64,000 bases of DNA from Uloborus plumipes (lineage: Eukaryota; Arthropoda; Arachnida; Araneae; Uloboridae), in the NCBI GenBank assembly GCA_038373865.1, contig JAXGGA010001166.1, forward strand, positions 102,265 through 166,264, read 5' to 3'. The translations under genes and the position numbers were made by a program. Position 1 is the stretch's first letter, and the number at the start of each line of letters is the position of its first letter. The notes under the pieces were generated by a model that saw only the letters and a program-made list of their open reading frames with translations, did no database searches and was not told the DNA's origin. This document shows, one piece after another, positions 12,388-24,096 of the stretch.

Positions 12388-14300
12388 CAGGGCGAGTTCG
12401 ATCGAATCTGCAATACGAAAAGAGGTGATAGAAGAGCCCAAGTGGAGTATAGAACCACCCATTAGCGGTGTCAATTCGTAACCGTAACCGAGTTATGGTA
12501 TATTTAAGGAAAATTCGCAAAAAAAAACAAAATTCTGAGAAAAAGACCAATTTCTGAAGTTCCTGTTGGGTCTACGCACAAAATAAGCACATATTTCGAA
12601 AGAGCAGAAAAAATCCTTTAAAATGACATCTTTTTCATCAAGATAGTCGCACTTTATAGCGAGTTACAAGCTTTCAAACACTGGAAACACTCAAAAATGA
12701 AATTTCATCAAACTTTTCAGTCAAAAATTTCAGAAACAACCGTATGAGCTACAACAGGTCAAATGCACCAAAAACTTTCTTATTTCACTAGCTTTCAGAT
12801 TATACAACAGAAAATCATATTGGGCTTTAAGTTCAGCAGATATTCTGGCTTTTGTTTGAAACAGTATGAAAATCGTCCTTTGTCAGAATATGGAAACCAG
12901 CAAAGAGTCAGACTTTTATGTTCTAAATTTTCTATTTCATGTAAGTGTACTGGTTTATTTATTCAAGAAAAGGAAAATTTTATAACTAAATATTAAATTG
13001 TAACACTTTATTAAATTAATAATCACAAGAGAAGATAACAACACGTAGAAACAAAGGCAGCATTACTTTAACGCGCTTTTGACAAAAAAAAAAAAAAAAT
13101 TCAAAATTAAATGAGTTACACTAACATCTATGAGTACATTTACATGTAAGCAATCCTCAAAATTTCCCAGAGCTACTGGAATTATCATCCCCCACACTGG
13201 ATAGATGCCCTTGGCCTTTTAAGAGCGAGAACTACCGTCGCTCTCTATGAAATTTCATTTCATAGAGTCCATTCAGCCTGTCATTTGGGTCCTATTCCTT
13301 GGCCACCTAGATCACCAGACCTGACGCCAGTGAACTTCATTGTTTGGAGATTCTTGAAACAAGCAGTTTACTGCTCAGATGCAACTAGTTTGCAGGACTT
13401 GCGCAATTGGCTTGATGGAGCAGTAGCAAAAGTGAGAAATGAAATTTCATTGAGAGCGACGGTAGTTTTTGCTTTTAAAAGGCCAAGGGCATCTATCCGG
13501 TGTGGGGGATGATAACTTCAGTAGCTCTGGGAAATGTTGAGGATTGTTTACATGTAAATGTACTCATAGATGTTAGTGTAACTCATTTAATTTTGAATTT
13601 TTCTTTGTGAAAAGCGTGTTAAAGTAATGCTTCCTTTGTTTCTACGTGTTGTTATCTTCTGTTGTGATTATTAACTTAATAAAGTGTTACAATTTAATAT
13701 TTAGTTATAAAATTTTCCTTTTCTTGAATAAATAAACCAGTACACTTACATAAAATAGAAAATTTAGAGCATAAAAGTCTGACTCTTTGCTGGTTTCCAT
13801 ATTCTGACAAAGGACGATTTTCATACTGTTTCAAACAAAAGCCAGAATATCTGCTGAACTTGAAGCCCAATATGATTTTCTGTTGTATCATCTGAAAGCT
13901 AGTGAAATGGGAAAGTTTTTGGTGCATTTGACCGGTTGTAGCTCATACGGTTGTTTCTGAAATTTTTGACAGAAAAGTTTGATGAAATTTCATTTTTGAG
14001 TGTTTCCAGTGTTTGAAAGCTTGTAACTCGCTATAAAGTGCGACTATCTTGATGAAAAAGATGTCATTTTAAAGGATTTTTTCTGCTCTTTCAAAATATG
14101 TGCTTATTTTGTGCGTAGACCCAACAGGAACTTCAGAAACTGGTCTTTTTCTCAGAATTTTGTTTTTTTGCCAATTTTCCTTAAATATACCATAACTCGG
14201 TTACGGTTACGAATTGACACCGCTAATGGGTGGTTCTATACTCCACTTGGGCTCTTCTATCACCCCTTTTCGTATTGCAGATTCGATCGAACTCACCCTG
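12388..14300. mobile_element. Long foldback mariner-like element with 870-bp arms
   Basis: The ends are CAGGGCGAGTTCGATCGAA and its complement ending CACCCTG, each bordered by TA. The arms run from 12388 to about 13258 and from about 13437 to 14300. They are highly similar over their whole length, including small features such as CTCGGTTACGGTTACG. The spacer of about 175 bp holds a fragment of a mariner-family transposase. The mirrored 77-codon ORFs in the two arms follow from the symmetry and are not genes. The transcript would form an almost perfect long hairpin. Confidence 0.85.
13267..13461 (+). pseudogene. Mariner-type transposase C-terminal fragment
   Basis: The reading frame gives PWPPRSPDLTPVNFIVWRF and then a KQAVY segment. 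This corresponds to the conserved WPPRSPDLTPxDFxLW block around the third catalytic aspartate of DD34D mariner transposases. Here the expected aspartate is asparagine (PVNF). Only about 60 codons lie between the two inverted arms. The N-terminal DNA-binding region and the first two aspartates are absent. It is a relic that cannot encode an active enzyme. Confidence 0.75.
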
Positions 14301-14534
14301 TATATTTATAAAAAGATTTTTAAACTGTAAAAAGGTTTGTTAACAAAAACGAAAGTTGACTTTCAATTCGTGTATTATATACTTCAAATTATATGAAAAG
14401 AATAACTATTTGAAAAAAAGTATTTAAAATTTAAACTATGTTCAAAGAAATAACACAGATATTTAAAGCAATTTGAAATTAATAAGCTTACAGTTAGATG
14501 CATTAAAAACAATGTTGTTGTTGTTTTTTGTACT

Positions 14535-14793
14535 TTGCTGGGCTGGTATTTCGGGGTGCGCTGCTTTATTTTTGTAACTGTCCCGTAATTTAAAGTCCGA
14601 TTTCCACAGTACACACATGTCATAAGGACTTGTTTGTAATGTAGGCTACTATTTACAGCACAGTAACACATTTACACAAAGAACAGACAAGGACATGAGC
14701 GAGAAAGCACATCCATGCCCGAGGCAGGGTTCGAACCCGGGACCTCCTCAACCGGTTCAGACTGCTCTGACCACTGGACAAGGGGGGACCCAG
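14535..14793 (-). mobile_element. tRNA-derived SINE, family S1
   Basis: Read on the minus strand, the head contains an A-box-like CCAGTGGTCAGAG and, about 36 bases on, a B-box GGGTTCGAACC. This is the internal Pol III promoter of a tRNA-derived SINE. The predicted acceptor stem does not pair, so it is not a functional tRNA gene. The body, including ATGACATGTGTGTACTGTG, aligns with 51222-51425, a second copy lacking the head. Confidence 0.7.
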
Positions 14794-14824
14794 CATTTAA
14801 AACAACCATTATTAAACATGTGTA

Positions 14825-15565
14825 CAGTCGAACCTGATGTCTATATCACAAAAATATTCTTTTGTTGAAAATTTTCAATTTTCCTGCATTTATGGCAGAA
14901 ATGCATTGTTTTCTCCATGTTTATCTCGATTAAATTTTCCCCGAAACCTCTATGTCCCGGATGCCGACTATAACATTTTTTTTTCATTTGATCGCCAGCG
15001 ATCTCTAACAATAGTAAAACATACAAATAAAAATAATCTTTTCTAATATCAGTTTTCTAGTTCTTGTGATACATATAAGCCTGGAAAAACTTTTCTCAGA
15101 AGGAGCAAGTTTTCTAGGAATGCCATGCATTTGGAAACTGGGAGAAATGGGCATTATTAAACAGTAGCAAAGCTTCCTTGAATTTTATTTCTGAGGCACT
15201 GAAACTAGCTATTTCATTGTATTTTGCTCTCCGGGTTTATGTCCTTTTAATATTACATTGTTTCGATTGAGGAAAAAGTAAAAATCTCAACATCTTTGAG
15301 CAACAATCATTGCAAGGTAGTTTTTGTCTTTAAAGGTATGCATAAATTGACTGCCGATAATCATTAAAATTAGTAAAACATGTACTCACAACATAGCATA
15401 CTGTAAAATGTTGAACAGTATCAATGCAGCAGAATTTGTTAATGGTTTAACTTTGTAACAACTAATTATTTTTGTAATTTTTAATCAAAACTTCTGAAAC
15501 TCGAAACCTCCATATCTCGAACTTTTCTTTTGTCCCTTGAAATTCGAGGTAAACAAGTTCGACTG
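14825..15565. mobile_element. pogo/Tigger-like DNA element
   Basis: The ends are CAGTCGAACCTGATG and, inverted, CAGTCGAACTTG. TA precedes the left end and TT follows the right. Internal text such as ATATCTCGAACTTTTC and GAAATTCGAGG near the right end is typical of pogo/Tigger-type terminal regions. No transposase ORF is present in the 741 bp. Confidence 0.6.
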
Positions 15566-17600
15566 TTCTATGTTTTATTCTTATAAATCACACATCTAAG
15601 GCATTTACTAATTACTACACTTGCGTCTGTTTAACAAAAGGGTACTCTTCCACTACTCGGGTACTATAAGAGTAAAACTGAAGAAATGACGAAAAAATGG
15701 CAATCGCAGTTGGCGATATATCGTCCAGCATTTCGACAGTTGTTTCTCGCTGTTTTACCTTCATATCGAAAAGTTGGCTGCAAATTTAAGTTAAAACGGG
15801 GTGGTATCGTATGAAGTGATATAGGTTATTTTTAAGGAGATGTTTTTAGAGCCAATTTTGGAGCCAACTTGGCAATATATAACTTAAGTCCCAACAAAAA
15901 CTTGGCGACATATAGCGAAGTGTTTACCAACTTATGACCTTACTTGAGTTTGCATTGAAATTTACGACTCCCCGAAACGGAAAAGTACCTTCAAAAGACT
16001 ATTAAATTTCATCTTGATTCCCACGAACACTTTATAATAGCACAAACGTCAATAGCTCAGCAACTATCTACTCTTCGCAAAAGAGTTTGTTTCACGCTCT
16101 GCCGGCTAACATGACTCCGTAACGACCATTTTTTCTCGAAAGATTCCTCACCTCCAAGCTATTTCTCCTCTTTTTGTGTCACATTATACATGAAATATAC
16201 GCGAGTGCAGAAAAAAAATATTAAATTTTCAGGACGATTAAGAGGAGAAAAAATGGCTCGCAGATGAAAAACGAACTCCTTCACGATTGTCACACGTCAT
16301 TTCCCCTTATTTAAACATCGATTTTTACAGAAGTCGTTCGTCCAGAATTGTTTCATAAGTTTGTTTTTATCCGCACTTTTGCCGTCATATGTTCGTCGTA
16401 AAAATACAAACGAACGTCGTTAAGGGGGGGGGGCGTCTGATCTCCCCCGTCCTCGAATGGATTGCTGTTTCCTCAAATCGGATGTTCGACAAAATGGCAA
16501 AAAAAATCTAATGGCGGAAGAGAATGATAGTCTAGTAAAAAAAAAAGTCGCGTGTAATTAATAGGTTCGTTTAAAAAAGTGAATGACGATGAAAAAGTAA
16601 TTATTGATGAAAATACTTAACGAAGCAAGAATGTGCAATTAAAGTCCAAGAAGAAACATTTCCAATAACTGGCGACGATTTGAATTAGTTTCCAGGAAAT
16701 TATAGATGTTGTTGAAGAAAATCAATTTCTTTGCTACAGCCAAAGTGAATTAACTACTTGAGAATTTATTTGAAGTTAATCCACAACTCTCAAATCAAGC
16801 TTAGAATATCGGATAAAAAAATCAACAAAATAGATTAGTATATCATAGTAACATTAGTTTTGTATAAAATTTGGACTTCTAGAAATGGAAAGTAATTTAA
16901 TTCAGAACGCTATTTTTATAATATTTACAGCAAGGGCAGGTCCAGAAGTTTTTCAAGGGAGGAGTGATTAATTTTAATTGCTTACCTTTTACTGTATATG
17001 CTTACCAATATAAATCACAATTTTCGGTCTTCAATTCCGAAAGATTTCCGGGAGAGAACCCAAAACATCTTACCCCAACATTAATAAAACTCTTCTAAAT
17101 TTATATCTTTGAAACTTTAATATTAAAAAATTACTGGTAGAAAGTCCCTAAAGGGAGGGGCAATAACTCCTCAAATTCATGGACCGTGCAAAATAAATAA
17201 AATGTTATGTAATGTGCTTTGGATTGTGCAGACAAAAAAATACTCTGCATCTCTAGCTTGTGGCAAGTCGATGCAGAAAACTCTTTTATAGCTCTTAAAA
17301 TTACAAATGTATTCACTTTTTATGTTGGTTTTAAAGAAATTACAAAATTCATGTTTTAAAAAATGCTTTTAGGAGGAAATGCTGCAAATGCTTGAAACTG
17401 AATAATGTAGAAATTTTAAATTGAATATACTTCAAGAAATTTACAATGACTAGGTGCAATTATTTAATAACAAGGAATACTTCAAACAATTGAAATTGAT
17501 TTGATAAAATGCATTAAATTTGAGTACATATAGTGTTTTATGATGGAATATGCATGACACAATTTTTAATAATGTAGTACAATAGAACACACGAAATTAA
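15566..17600. other. Gene-free stretch, one paralogous block inside
   Basis: No exon or transposon terminus was recognised apart from the block at 16287-16500. Around 15700-15920 several GGCGATATAT words resemble the interior of the ACTTCCTTTTACGT repeats, but no end is visible. Confidence 0.3.
16287..16500 (+). other. Paralogous block B (matches 9115-9310)
   Basis: CACACGTCATTTCCCC, TATTTAAACATCGATTTTT, CGTCCAGAATT and AATCGGATGTTC occur in the same order and with similar spacing as in 9115-9310. Its surroundings (16080-16460) are less AT-rich than average. No ORF or transposon terminus explains it. Confidence 0.5.
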
Positions 17601-17606
17601 AAAATA

Positions 17607-18176
17607 GGGTAATTTGGGGGAAGACGCCGTATCACAGTCGAATCACACAAGAAGATTTTGTTAATTAAATGCAGTAATTGGTGGACGTTTAACATTATTT
17701 TGTCATCACATCTGGTAAGTACCTGAAATCATATTGCAGCTCACTTTACTAGGTCATATTAACCGTAGTTTTGATAGTAGAGAAATAACCCGGTTAGATT
17801 TCATAAGCTTGAAGCGTGGGCGGGCATAATGGCTCCCGTCCGCAACTGCTGAGAAATGCTAGGCGGGACGACGTCTAGTTCAGTATTTTGGGGAAGACGC
17901 CGAATATTGCTTAGGGGGGAAGATGCAATATATGCCAATAAAAGTCCTGTATAAAAATTCTCCAGTGCCGTCCTACGATAAAAGAAAGCAAAACAAGAGG
18001 AGGCAAAAAACTCAGATCCACAGTTATTATTGAGGAAAAAAGAGAGAGAGAGAGAAAAAAAAAACAAGAGAAACAAGCTCAAAGACAGTAAAAACATGAC
18101 CAAATGAAAGCAAAAGGTTAAAGAAAAGGAAAAAGTTACCAATAACCAAATCAGTTTTTAAAACTACGACTTTTAA
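17607..18176. mobile_element. Left part of a decayed TA...GGGT element
   Basis: TA followed by GGGTAATTTGGGGGAAGACG at 17605-17626 resembles the left ends at 41883 and 56245. GGGGAAGACGCCG recurs at about 17891. A reverse CATCTTCCCC occurs near 19128, but no matching terminal CCCTA was found. The extent is uncertain, and a TTAA element follows at 18177. Confidence 0.3.
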
Positions 18177-18704
18177 CCCCTTCAGTCGGAATTATGAAAT
18201 AGTTAACCAAAAATGTTTTTATTTGGCACACAAAGTACTATGGCTAAGAGCATCTCACAAACAAAATTTCAAACTTGCGAGTAAAAAATTAAAAGAGTTA
18301 TGACGTGTCCAATTTTCCAGATACATATTTTGAAATTAATATTTCAGCAAAAAAATATATAAAACATCACTTAAACTTTGTCGTAAAATATTCTCCAAAC
18401 AATAACAAAACATAATATAAGCATTTGAAATGATAAATAAAAGATCATACGATTTTAGAAAATTTAGAAAAAAAGCAACTTTTTTCGGCGAGAGTGCATG
18501 GTTGGAAAAACAACCCAATCCCAGTTTCTCAATCCATTTTTGGGAATGTTGCCATTCCTGAAAGCAGAAATTTTTGCTCAGATAATAACAAGCAGATTGC
18601 AAATTGTCAACTACAAAAAAAATCAAGTAATTAAGTCAAATATTAAATGATTAGCAGCTGTTCAAAGTTGATGTCCGGTATACCGGACACCAGGTCTGAA
18701 GGGG
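18177..18704. mobile_element. TTAA-flanked MITE (piggyBac-type), family C
   Basis: TTAA at 18173-18176 and 18705-18708 flanks CCCCTTCAGTCGG on the left and the inverse of CCCCTTCAGACC on the right. The palindrome GTCCGGTATACCGGAC lies just inside the right end. It is 528 bp with no transposase coding sequence. Confidence 0.8.
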
Positions 18705-19647
18705 TTAAGAAGAAATTATTTGGAAATCTCTTAACTTAAAAAGATGAACAATTGGTGCCAGAAGAAATGGAAAAAACGTGACATTAAACACCGAGAATTC
18801 GACAGGGAAGATTTAGTTCGCGTTCGTAAAAACGAGTAATGTGAGTGCTTAGAAAAATACAGCAAGACGTCGAAGCAATGTGATTGGATTGAATGCATTG
18901 TATACAGTAATTGACTGCATGAATCGTGTTCTAAGTTTGAAGACAAATGTGGAGCAGTCAAAATATTACTGAAAATGGAAAAGATGCACTCTGAAAAAAT
19001 TAAAGTGTAATTTTTTGGATGTATACAACTAATATGTTCAATGTTGTAAGTTATTTAATTAAATTGAAATTGTTTAATGCCACTGCAGGAATTTTGTCAA
19101 ACGGCGTTTACTCTAAAAGTATCGGCCATCTTCCCCAATGCATGAGGCAGATACCGAAACGGAAGGATTTTGTAATCCTTAATTTTCGGAAGTAAAAATT
19201 TTTTTGCAGGGTATAACTTATTTTTTTACCAATAACAAAAGTACATATTTATTGATAAATTGATTTTTTAAATCTAAAACCAATGCGCTATTTTTATAAA
19301 ATAACATTGCAAACTACGGCGTTTGCCTCAATTTTCATTAGAATCATTTATTGTGATGAAAGTTTCTATTTTAACAACTCAACACTTAATCTGAGAAGAT
19401 TCTTGTAATACTAGAAACGTCTGTAAAAGCTGCTATGCTTTTGTGATAAATTTTAAAAGATGAGAAAAGGTGATTTACGAAATTTCTTTTTTTAAATAAA
19501 TCAAGAACATCTTGCAACACGTTTTGAGAATTCCAATTCACAGAAGATGGCAACATTGAATTCAGTTCTCCTTCCCTTTTGACAAGTTAAGAACCAATTC
19601 TAAACAAGCAACTGAACACTGATTCGGCCCAATCTGCCTCCCAAAGA

Positions 19648-20148
19648 ATGTCAAGAAGTGAATTTTCATTCCTTCTTCAATTCTCATTCGATAACAGAAG
19701 AATACGCACTACAGAACAACGCGTGAATCCATTTAGATTCCACGGAATCCCTTTTCGAACATTTCTCAAGCATTCGAAGAAAGAAAGGCCACTTTACGCT
19801 CATCCGGAACATCTATCAACTGAAATTCTCGGAGAATTTTCCAGGGAAGCGTGGAACTGGGAAGGAGAAGAGAGGGATTTTCGAATGGATGTGGTCTTTA
19901 GTAACGGAGGAAGTGTTCCAAACCGTTCTCTTTTCGCGCCTAACGCTGAATTGAAATATGGGCTGCTGTCCTCACTGAATTTTGCCATATCTATTGCGCT
20001 TTTCGCCTTAGATTGTGACAGTTCTGTCGGTGTTGTTTGTTTGCTGCGAATTCTTTACGCGTACACTAAATTAGTAATAGAAGGTAACGAACTTGAACAT
20101 CTTCCTGACGTGTGCGATAGGATATTTATGGTTTTCTTGATTTATTGA
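19648..20148 (+). CDS. Unrecognised 166-codon ORF
   Basis: This is the second-longest ORF in the window and the longest not explained by repeats. It lies in an interval slightly richer in G+C than its surroundings. I recognise no family. A hydrophobic stretch begins near residue 105 (LLSSLNFAISIALFALDC). The start codon context is not distinctive, and no splice sites or polyadenylation signal were identified. An overlapping 62-codon ORF exists on the other strand. It may well be fortuitous. Confidence 0.15.
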   Translation: MSRSEFSFLLQFSFDNRRIRTTEQRVNPFRFHGIPFRTFLKHSKKERPLYAHPEHLSTEILGEFSREAWNWEGEERDFRMDVVFSNGGSVPNRSLFAPNAELKYGLLSSLNFAISIALFALDCDSSVGVVCLLRILYAYTKLVIEGNELEHLPDVCDRIFMVFLIY

Positions 20149-20274
20149 ATTATGTGCCTGTACAGTAATCATTATATATATTTCTTATATTCACTGTTTC
20201 ATTTATTATCACCCTATTATAGCAGCCTAAAGAAATTGCGTCAAAATGAGTGACTTGATAACTCGTGGTGCATA

Positions 20275-20277
20275 ATA

Positions 20278-20308
<31 letters not shown>

Positions 20309-20382
20309 AACTATAAAAGAATAATAACAATGAAAATATAGAAAAAAATATATAATAATAATAGCAATAGAAATATAGAAAA

Positions 20383-20442
<60 letters not shown>

Positions 20443-20457
20443 TAATAATAATAATAA
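20275..20457 (+). repeat. AAT trinucleotide microsatellite
   Basis: An imperfect (AAT)n array is interrupted near 20310-20380 by A-rich sequence, then continues as an almost pure array from about 20384 to 20455. Confidence 0.9.
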
Positions 20458-20459
20458 AG

Positions 20460-21184
20460 CACTGATTTGTTGGTTTGCCATACCTTAGTCAGTTTTGGTC
20501 CCTTTCCTCTAATTCTTTCCAATCATATGAGTAGTACAATATAAAACAATTTTGTATTTACCTTAATAAATGATTATTATTCATAAAGCTGTAAATGTAC
20601 ACATGTATCTTAGCTTGACTTCTAAATTATGTTCTAGGAAATGTCAATAAACAATTAAAAAACAATACTTTTGTGGAAATCAAGTTCCCATTATTTCACA
20701 TTAAGAAAGAAACAAACAGAAAAAATAATAATAAAATACATTCTTGGTGACAAGTTGTAAGCACTAAAAACATAGAGGCCATGATGAGAAGGCATCTGGT
20801 AATCACGTGTGATGTAGGTATAAACGATTCTATTATCTTAAATCGCTAAGGTTAGAAAAAAGGATTTTTGCCATTTTTAGGAATTTTACAACATTTTGGT
20901 GACATGAATTTTTTTTCAACAAGTTTTTTAAAATTAGATTAGTTAATTATCGTCTGCAAAATTATTCTAATTGTATTATAATTCATTAAAATTGTTATTG
21001 CAACAATTTTTTTTAATGGCAACTCTTCGTTTGTGCTGATTGAAAACACTTTTATTGACACATTTACCAAACACAAATACCGATAAAATATAAAACAAAG
21101 GTGATAACAAGGATGATGTTTTGCAGAAAGTAAGAACGCGAGAAAGTCTGTTAGTCTGCTTATTCCAGTAAAATGTTTTCGAAA

Positions 21185-21225
<41 letters not shown>

Positions 21226-21970
21226 AACAAACTTAGCCCAAACTAATTCAATATGAGTTCGAAATGAAAATTAAACTGAAAGTCCTCCGCGCAAAATTTA
21301 TGATTTTTATACCCGAAGATGTTTCTGGTAACTTTTTTTTGTGAAAAATATCCTTTAAATAAAATTAGAAGCAGCATCCTTTGACTAATGATATTCGCAT
21401 CAAACGGCGCATTATAATAAATTATGCACCAAAAAGTGAAAGATCCTTTAATCATCTTGTTCCTTATTTGAATAACTAGATAAAAGTCCATCAAGCAAAA
21501 TAAGACGGGTTCATCTTCTAATTCACTGTTAATGATATGATTTACGACGTCGAATTCAAATCCGGAGTGTTTAATAATTATGTCACCACTAGAAAATTGA
21601 GAGGACGCCGATTACTTATGTCTGGATCACTTAGACCGTCGAAAATGATTAACGCTCCATTTATCAGTGAGGATATTTAAACCATTTCTCATTTTCAACC
21701 CTCTCGTTTCTATTCGCCGTGAAGCAATTCAAACTAAACCTTTAATTATTAAAGGGATAGATAGGCCTCCAGATGTGAGATTAGTCTTTTTCTTTTTATG
21801 TTCTTTATCAGAAGATCATTTTTGAACACATCAAAGTGCGGAATTAAATTTTTGTCTGGCATTTTTTTTTATTTAAACAAAAGTACCATTAGTTGACACT
21901 GCATTGGTATAAAGCAGTGAGGAGCCAATTCTAAGTTCACATTAGCTATCATTTTTTTTTTTTTTTTTTG
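20460..21970. other. AT-rich stretch without recognised genes
   Basis: It contains a 36-base poly-A tract (21188-21223). Around 21590-21750 there is a less AT-rich island with no credible ORF. No transposon termini were recognised. Confidence 0.3.
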
Positions 21971-21975
21971 GCTGT

Positions 21976-22170
21976 CTTTGCTTTATAAGATGATTTTTGA
22001 AACCAACTCGACTACTTTCATATTCCATGCTGATGAGAGCAAAATAAGCTCGAAACTGCAGTCCATGGATCGAAATAGCCGAGTTGGCGGTGCATTAGTA
22101 ATTGGCATAGCACTTGTAATAAGAAGTAAGATACCGATCATTCCTGAGCCAGGGCTGAGGCAAAACTTCA
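21976..22170 (+). repeat. SINE-like core repeat, copy 3
   Basis: CCATGCTGATGAG, a gap, then CGAAACTGCAGTCCATGGAT is at about 22025-22070. Further on, GAGCCAGGGCTGAGGCA (about 22146-22162) matches the outer segment of the copies at 2100 and 25335. This appears to be the fullest copy in the window. Confidence 0.55.
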
Positions 22171-22843
22171 TGCAAGATAACGTCTTATAACTTGTATAGT
22201 TGAAAATAGCATTTGTAGTTAATAATTCTAAAGAATAAGCTGAGAGATAAACACCATGGTCGCCCATATGCGAAATTTTGGAGGGGAATGGGATCCGATA
22301 TTTTCCCCATGGTTTTGCTTGGAGATTTTTCACTTGGAAAACAATTTCAGTGCAATTAGACTCATTGAAATTTGACATTTTAAATAACTTATTCATTAAT
22401 GGCTGCAGAAGAATTGTTTTTATGTTTTTTCTGAAAAAAAAAAAAAATACTGAAAGCAAGGAAGTACTAATTTATAGAGGGGGGGGGGGGACCTTGATCC
22501 CCTTTCGAACTCTATCATAGACGCTCATGGTAAATAGTGCAATTTTAAGACTGTTATGTTATTTTAAATAAAAAGGCACACAACAAAGAGTTGCTAAATG
22601 CCTTTTCAATCGAAATGATAGAGTGGTGTTTAAATTAATAATGCTTATTCAATGGTGCATTTATTTTCTGCTTATTCTTTCTAAGTGTCAGCAGCTAGGT
22701 AGTGTCAACAACTGGTGGTTTCACTTTATGGAAAAATTTTAAACTTTTCTTAAGCTTGATAAATGTAATGACTGTAAACAGGGGCGGATTTTTTTTTTTT
22801 TTTTTTTGAAGTTTTTCTTAAATCAATTTTAAACATGTTCAAG

Positions 22844-23473
22844 AGGGTGGGGCGAAAAATGAAAAGTTTTTCAGATCAACTTCTAATAGTTGTCAAAAGT
22901 TGTCTTTGGTGATAGTTAGCTTTTGTGCAAAATTTGAGAAAAATCGGTTAATATCTTCAGGGGGCGCTGCGATCGCAAAGTTTTACCATAGCTTTGTTAT
23001 GGATTTTATATTTAAAATATCAAAAAGAATGCCTTTAGCTAGTCTCTTTGCGTTTTTTTTTACTCAAAAGATGTTTTCATGCATTAAAAGCATATGAAAT
23101 GACTCACAAACATTATTTTATATAATAGATTTATATTTAAAAAAAATCACTTTTTTTCACGTTTTTGTTTCTTTTTAAATGCTTGAAATATAAATATATC
23201 ATATAAAATAATTTTTTGTGAGTTATTTCATATGCTTTGAATGCATGAATATATCTTATGAGTAAAAAAATGCAATGAGATTAGCTAACGGCATTGTTTT
23301 TTATATTTTAACCATAAAATCCCGATAAAAGCTATCATAAAACTTTGCGATCGCGGCGCCCCCTGAAGATATTAACCGATTTTTCTCAAAACAAAAGCTA
23401 ACTATCACCAAAGACAACTTTTGGCAACTATTAGAAGTTGATCTGAAAAACTTTTTATTTTTCGCCCCACCCT
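22844..23473. mobile_element. Foldback element with 8-bp target duplication
   Basis: The ends are AGGGTGGGGCGAAAAAT and its complement, and the arms are about 300 bp each. Inside both arms AAAAATCGGTTAATATCTTC is followed by a GGCGC/GCGATCGCAAAG segment. The flanks TGTTCAAG (22836-22843) and AGTTCAAG (23474-23481) match at 7 of 8 positions. An 8-bp duplication fits hAT- or P-like transposases, but the superfamily is not certain. No ORF is credible. Confidence 0.75.
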
Positions 23474-24096
23474 AGTTCAAGCTATAAATGGATATAAAGG
23501 GGCAACATGAGGTCTCATTGGAAAAAAACAGCTTCATACATATTTCACTATTACATGAAAAATGCCAAATAAACTCTCTTAAGTACACAAAAGAACCTAA
23601 TACTGTGAAATAATAATAATAAAACTACTGCGTTAGCTGTTCTTTTCTTCACACCAATGTGATATTCATGGCGACAAAGGAGAGTGGCTCACCTTGACAC
23701 TGCTTGAATTCCTGCCTTAGATTTAATTTAACTCTCAATTCTTAAGGCGTAGATACATGTCATCACTATCTAACTTTCAGATAAATTCTGATTCCATTCG
23801 TGAAGCAGGTAAGAATTTATAAAGATTTTAATTTTGAAAAAAAAAGTTTAGTGACGTTCATGTAAAAATTTGACAAGCTGTGAAATGATTTCTTTTTCTT
23901 TTAAAAAAATGCTTTGAAATAAAAGCAATATATGAAATTTAAAGTTTCCTCTATAAAACGCGTGTACAGTAAAAATTTTAGACCAATATCTAACAACATG
24001 TCATGCTGAAATTTCACTGAAGCCATTACCTTGAGACAGGTAAAGACGAGGCACTAAGGGACATGGCGTACACCTGACTAATTTAAATTCAATTTA

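Noticed and set aside
12763..13927. Two mirrored 77-codon ORFs (12763-12996 and 13694-13927)
   Set aside because: They are inverted copies within the arms of one foldback element, and their similarity follows from that symmetry.
14718..14790. Possible functional tRNA gene
   Set aside because: A- and B-boxes are good, but the acceptor stem does not pair and a SINE body follows; read as a SINE head.
22779..22791. CAGGGGCGGAT as a hAT MITE terminus
   Set aside because: It matches the end of a known type of MITE but runs straight into poly-T, with no right end or duplication.
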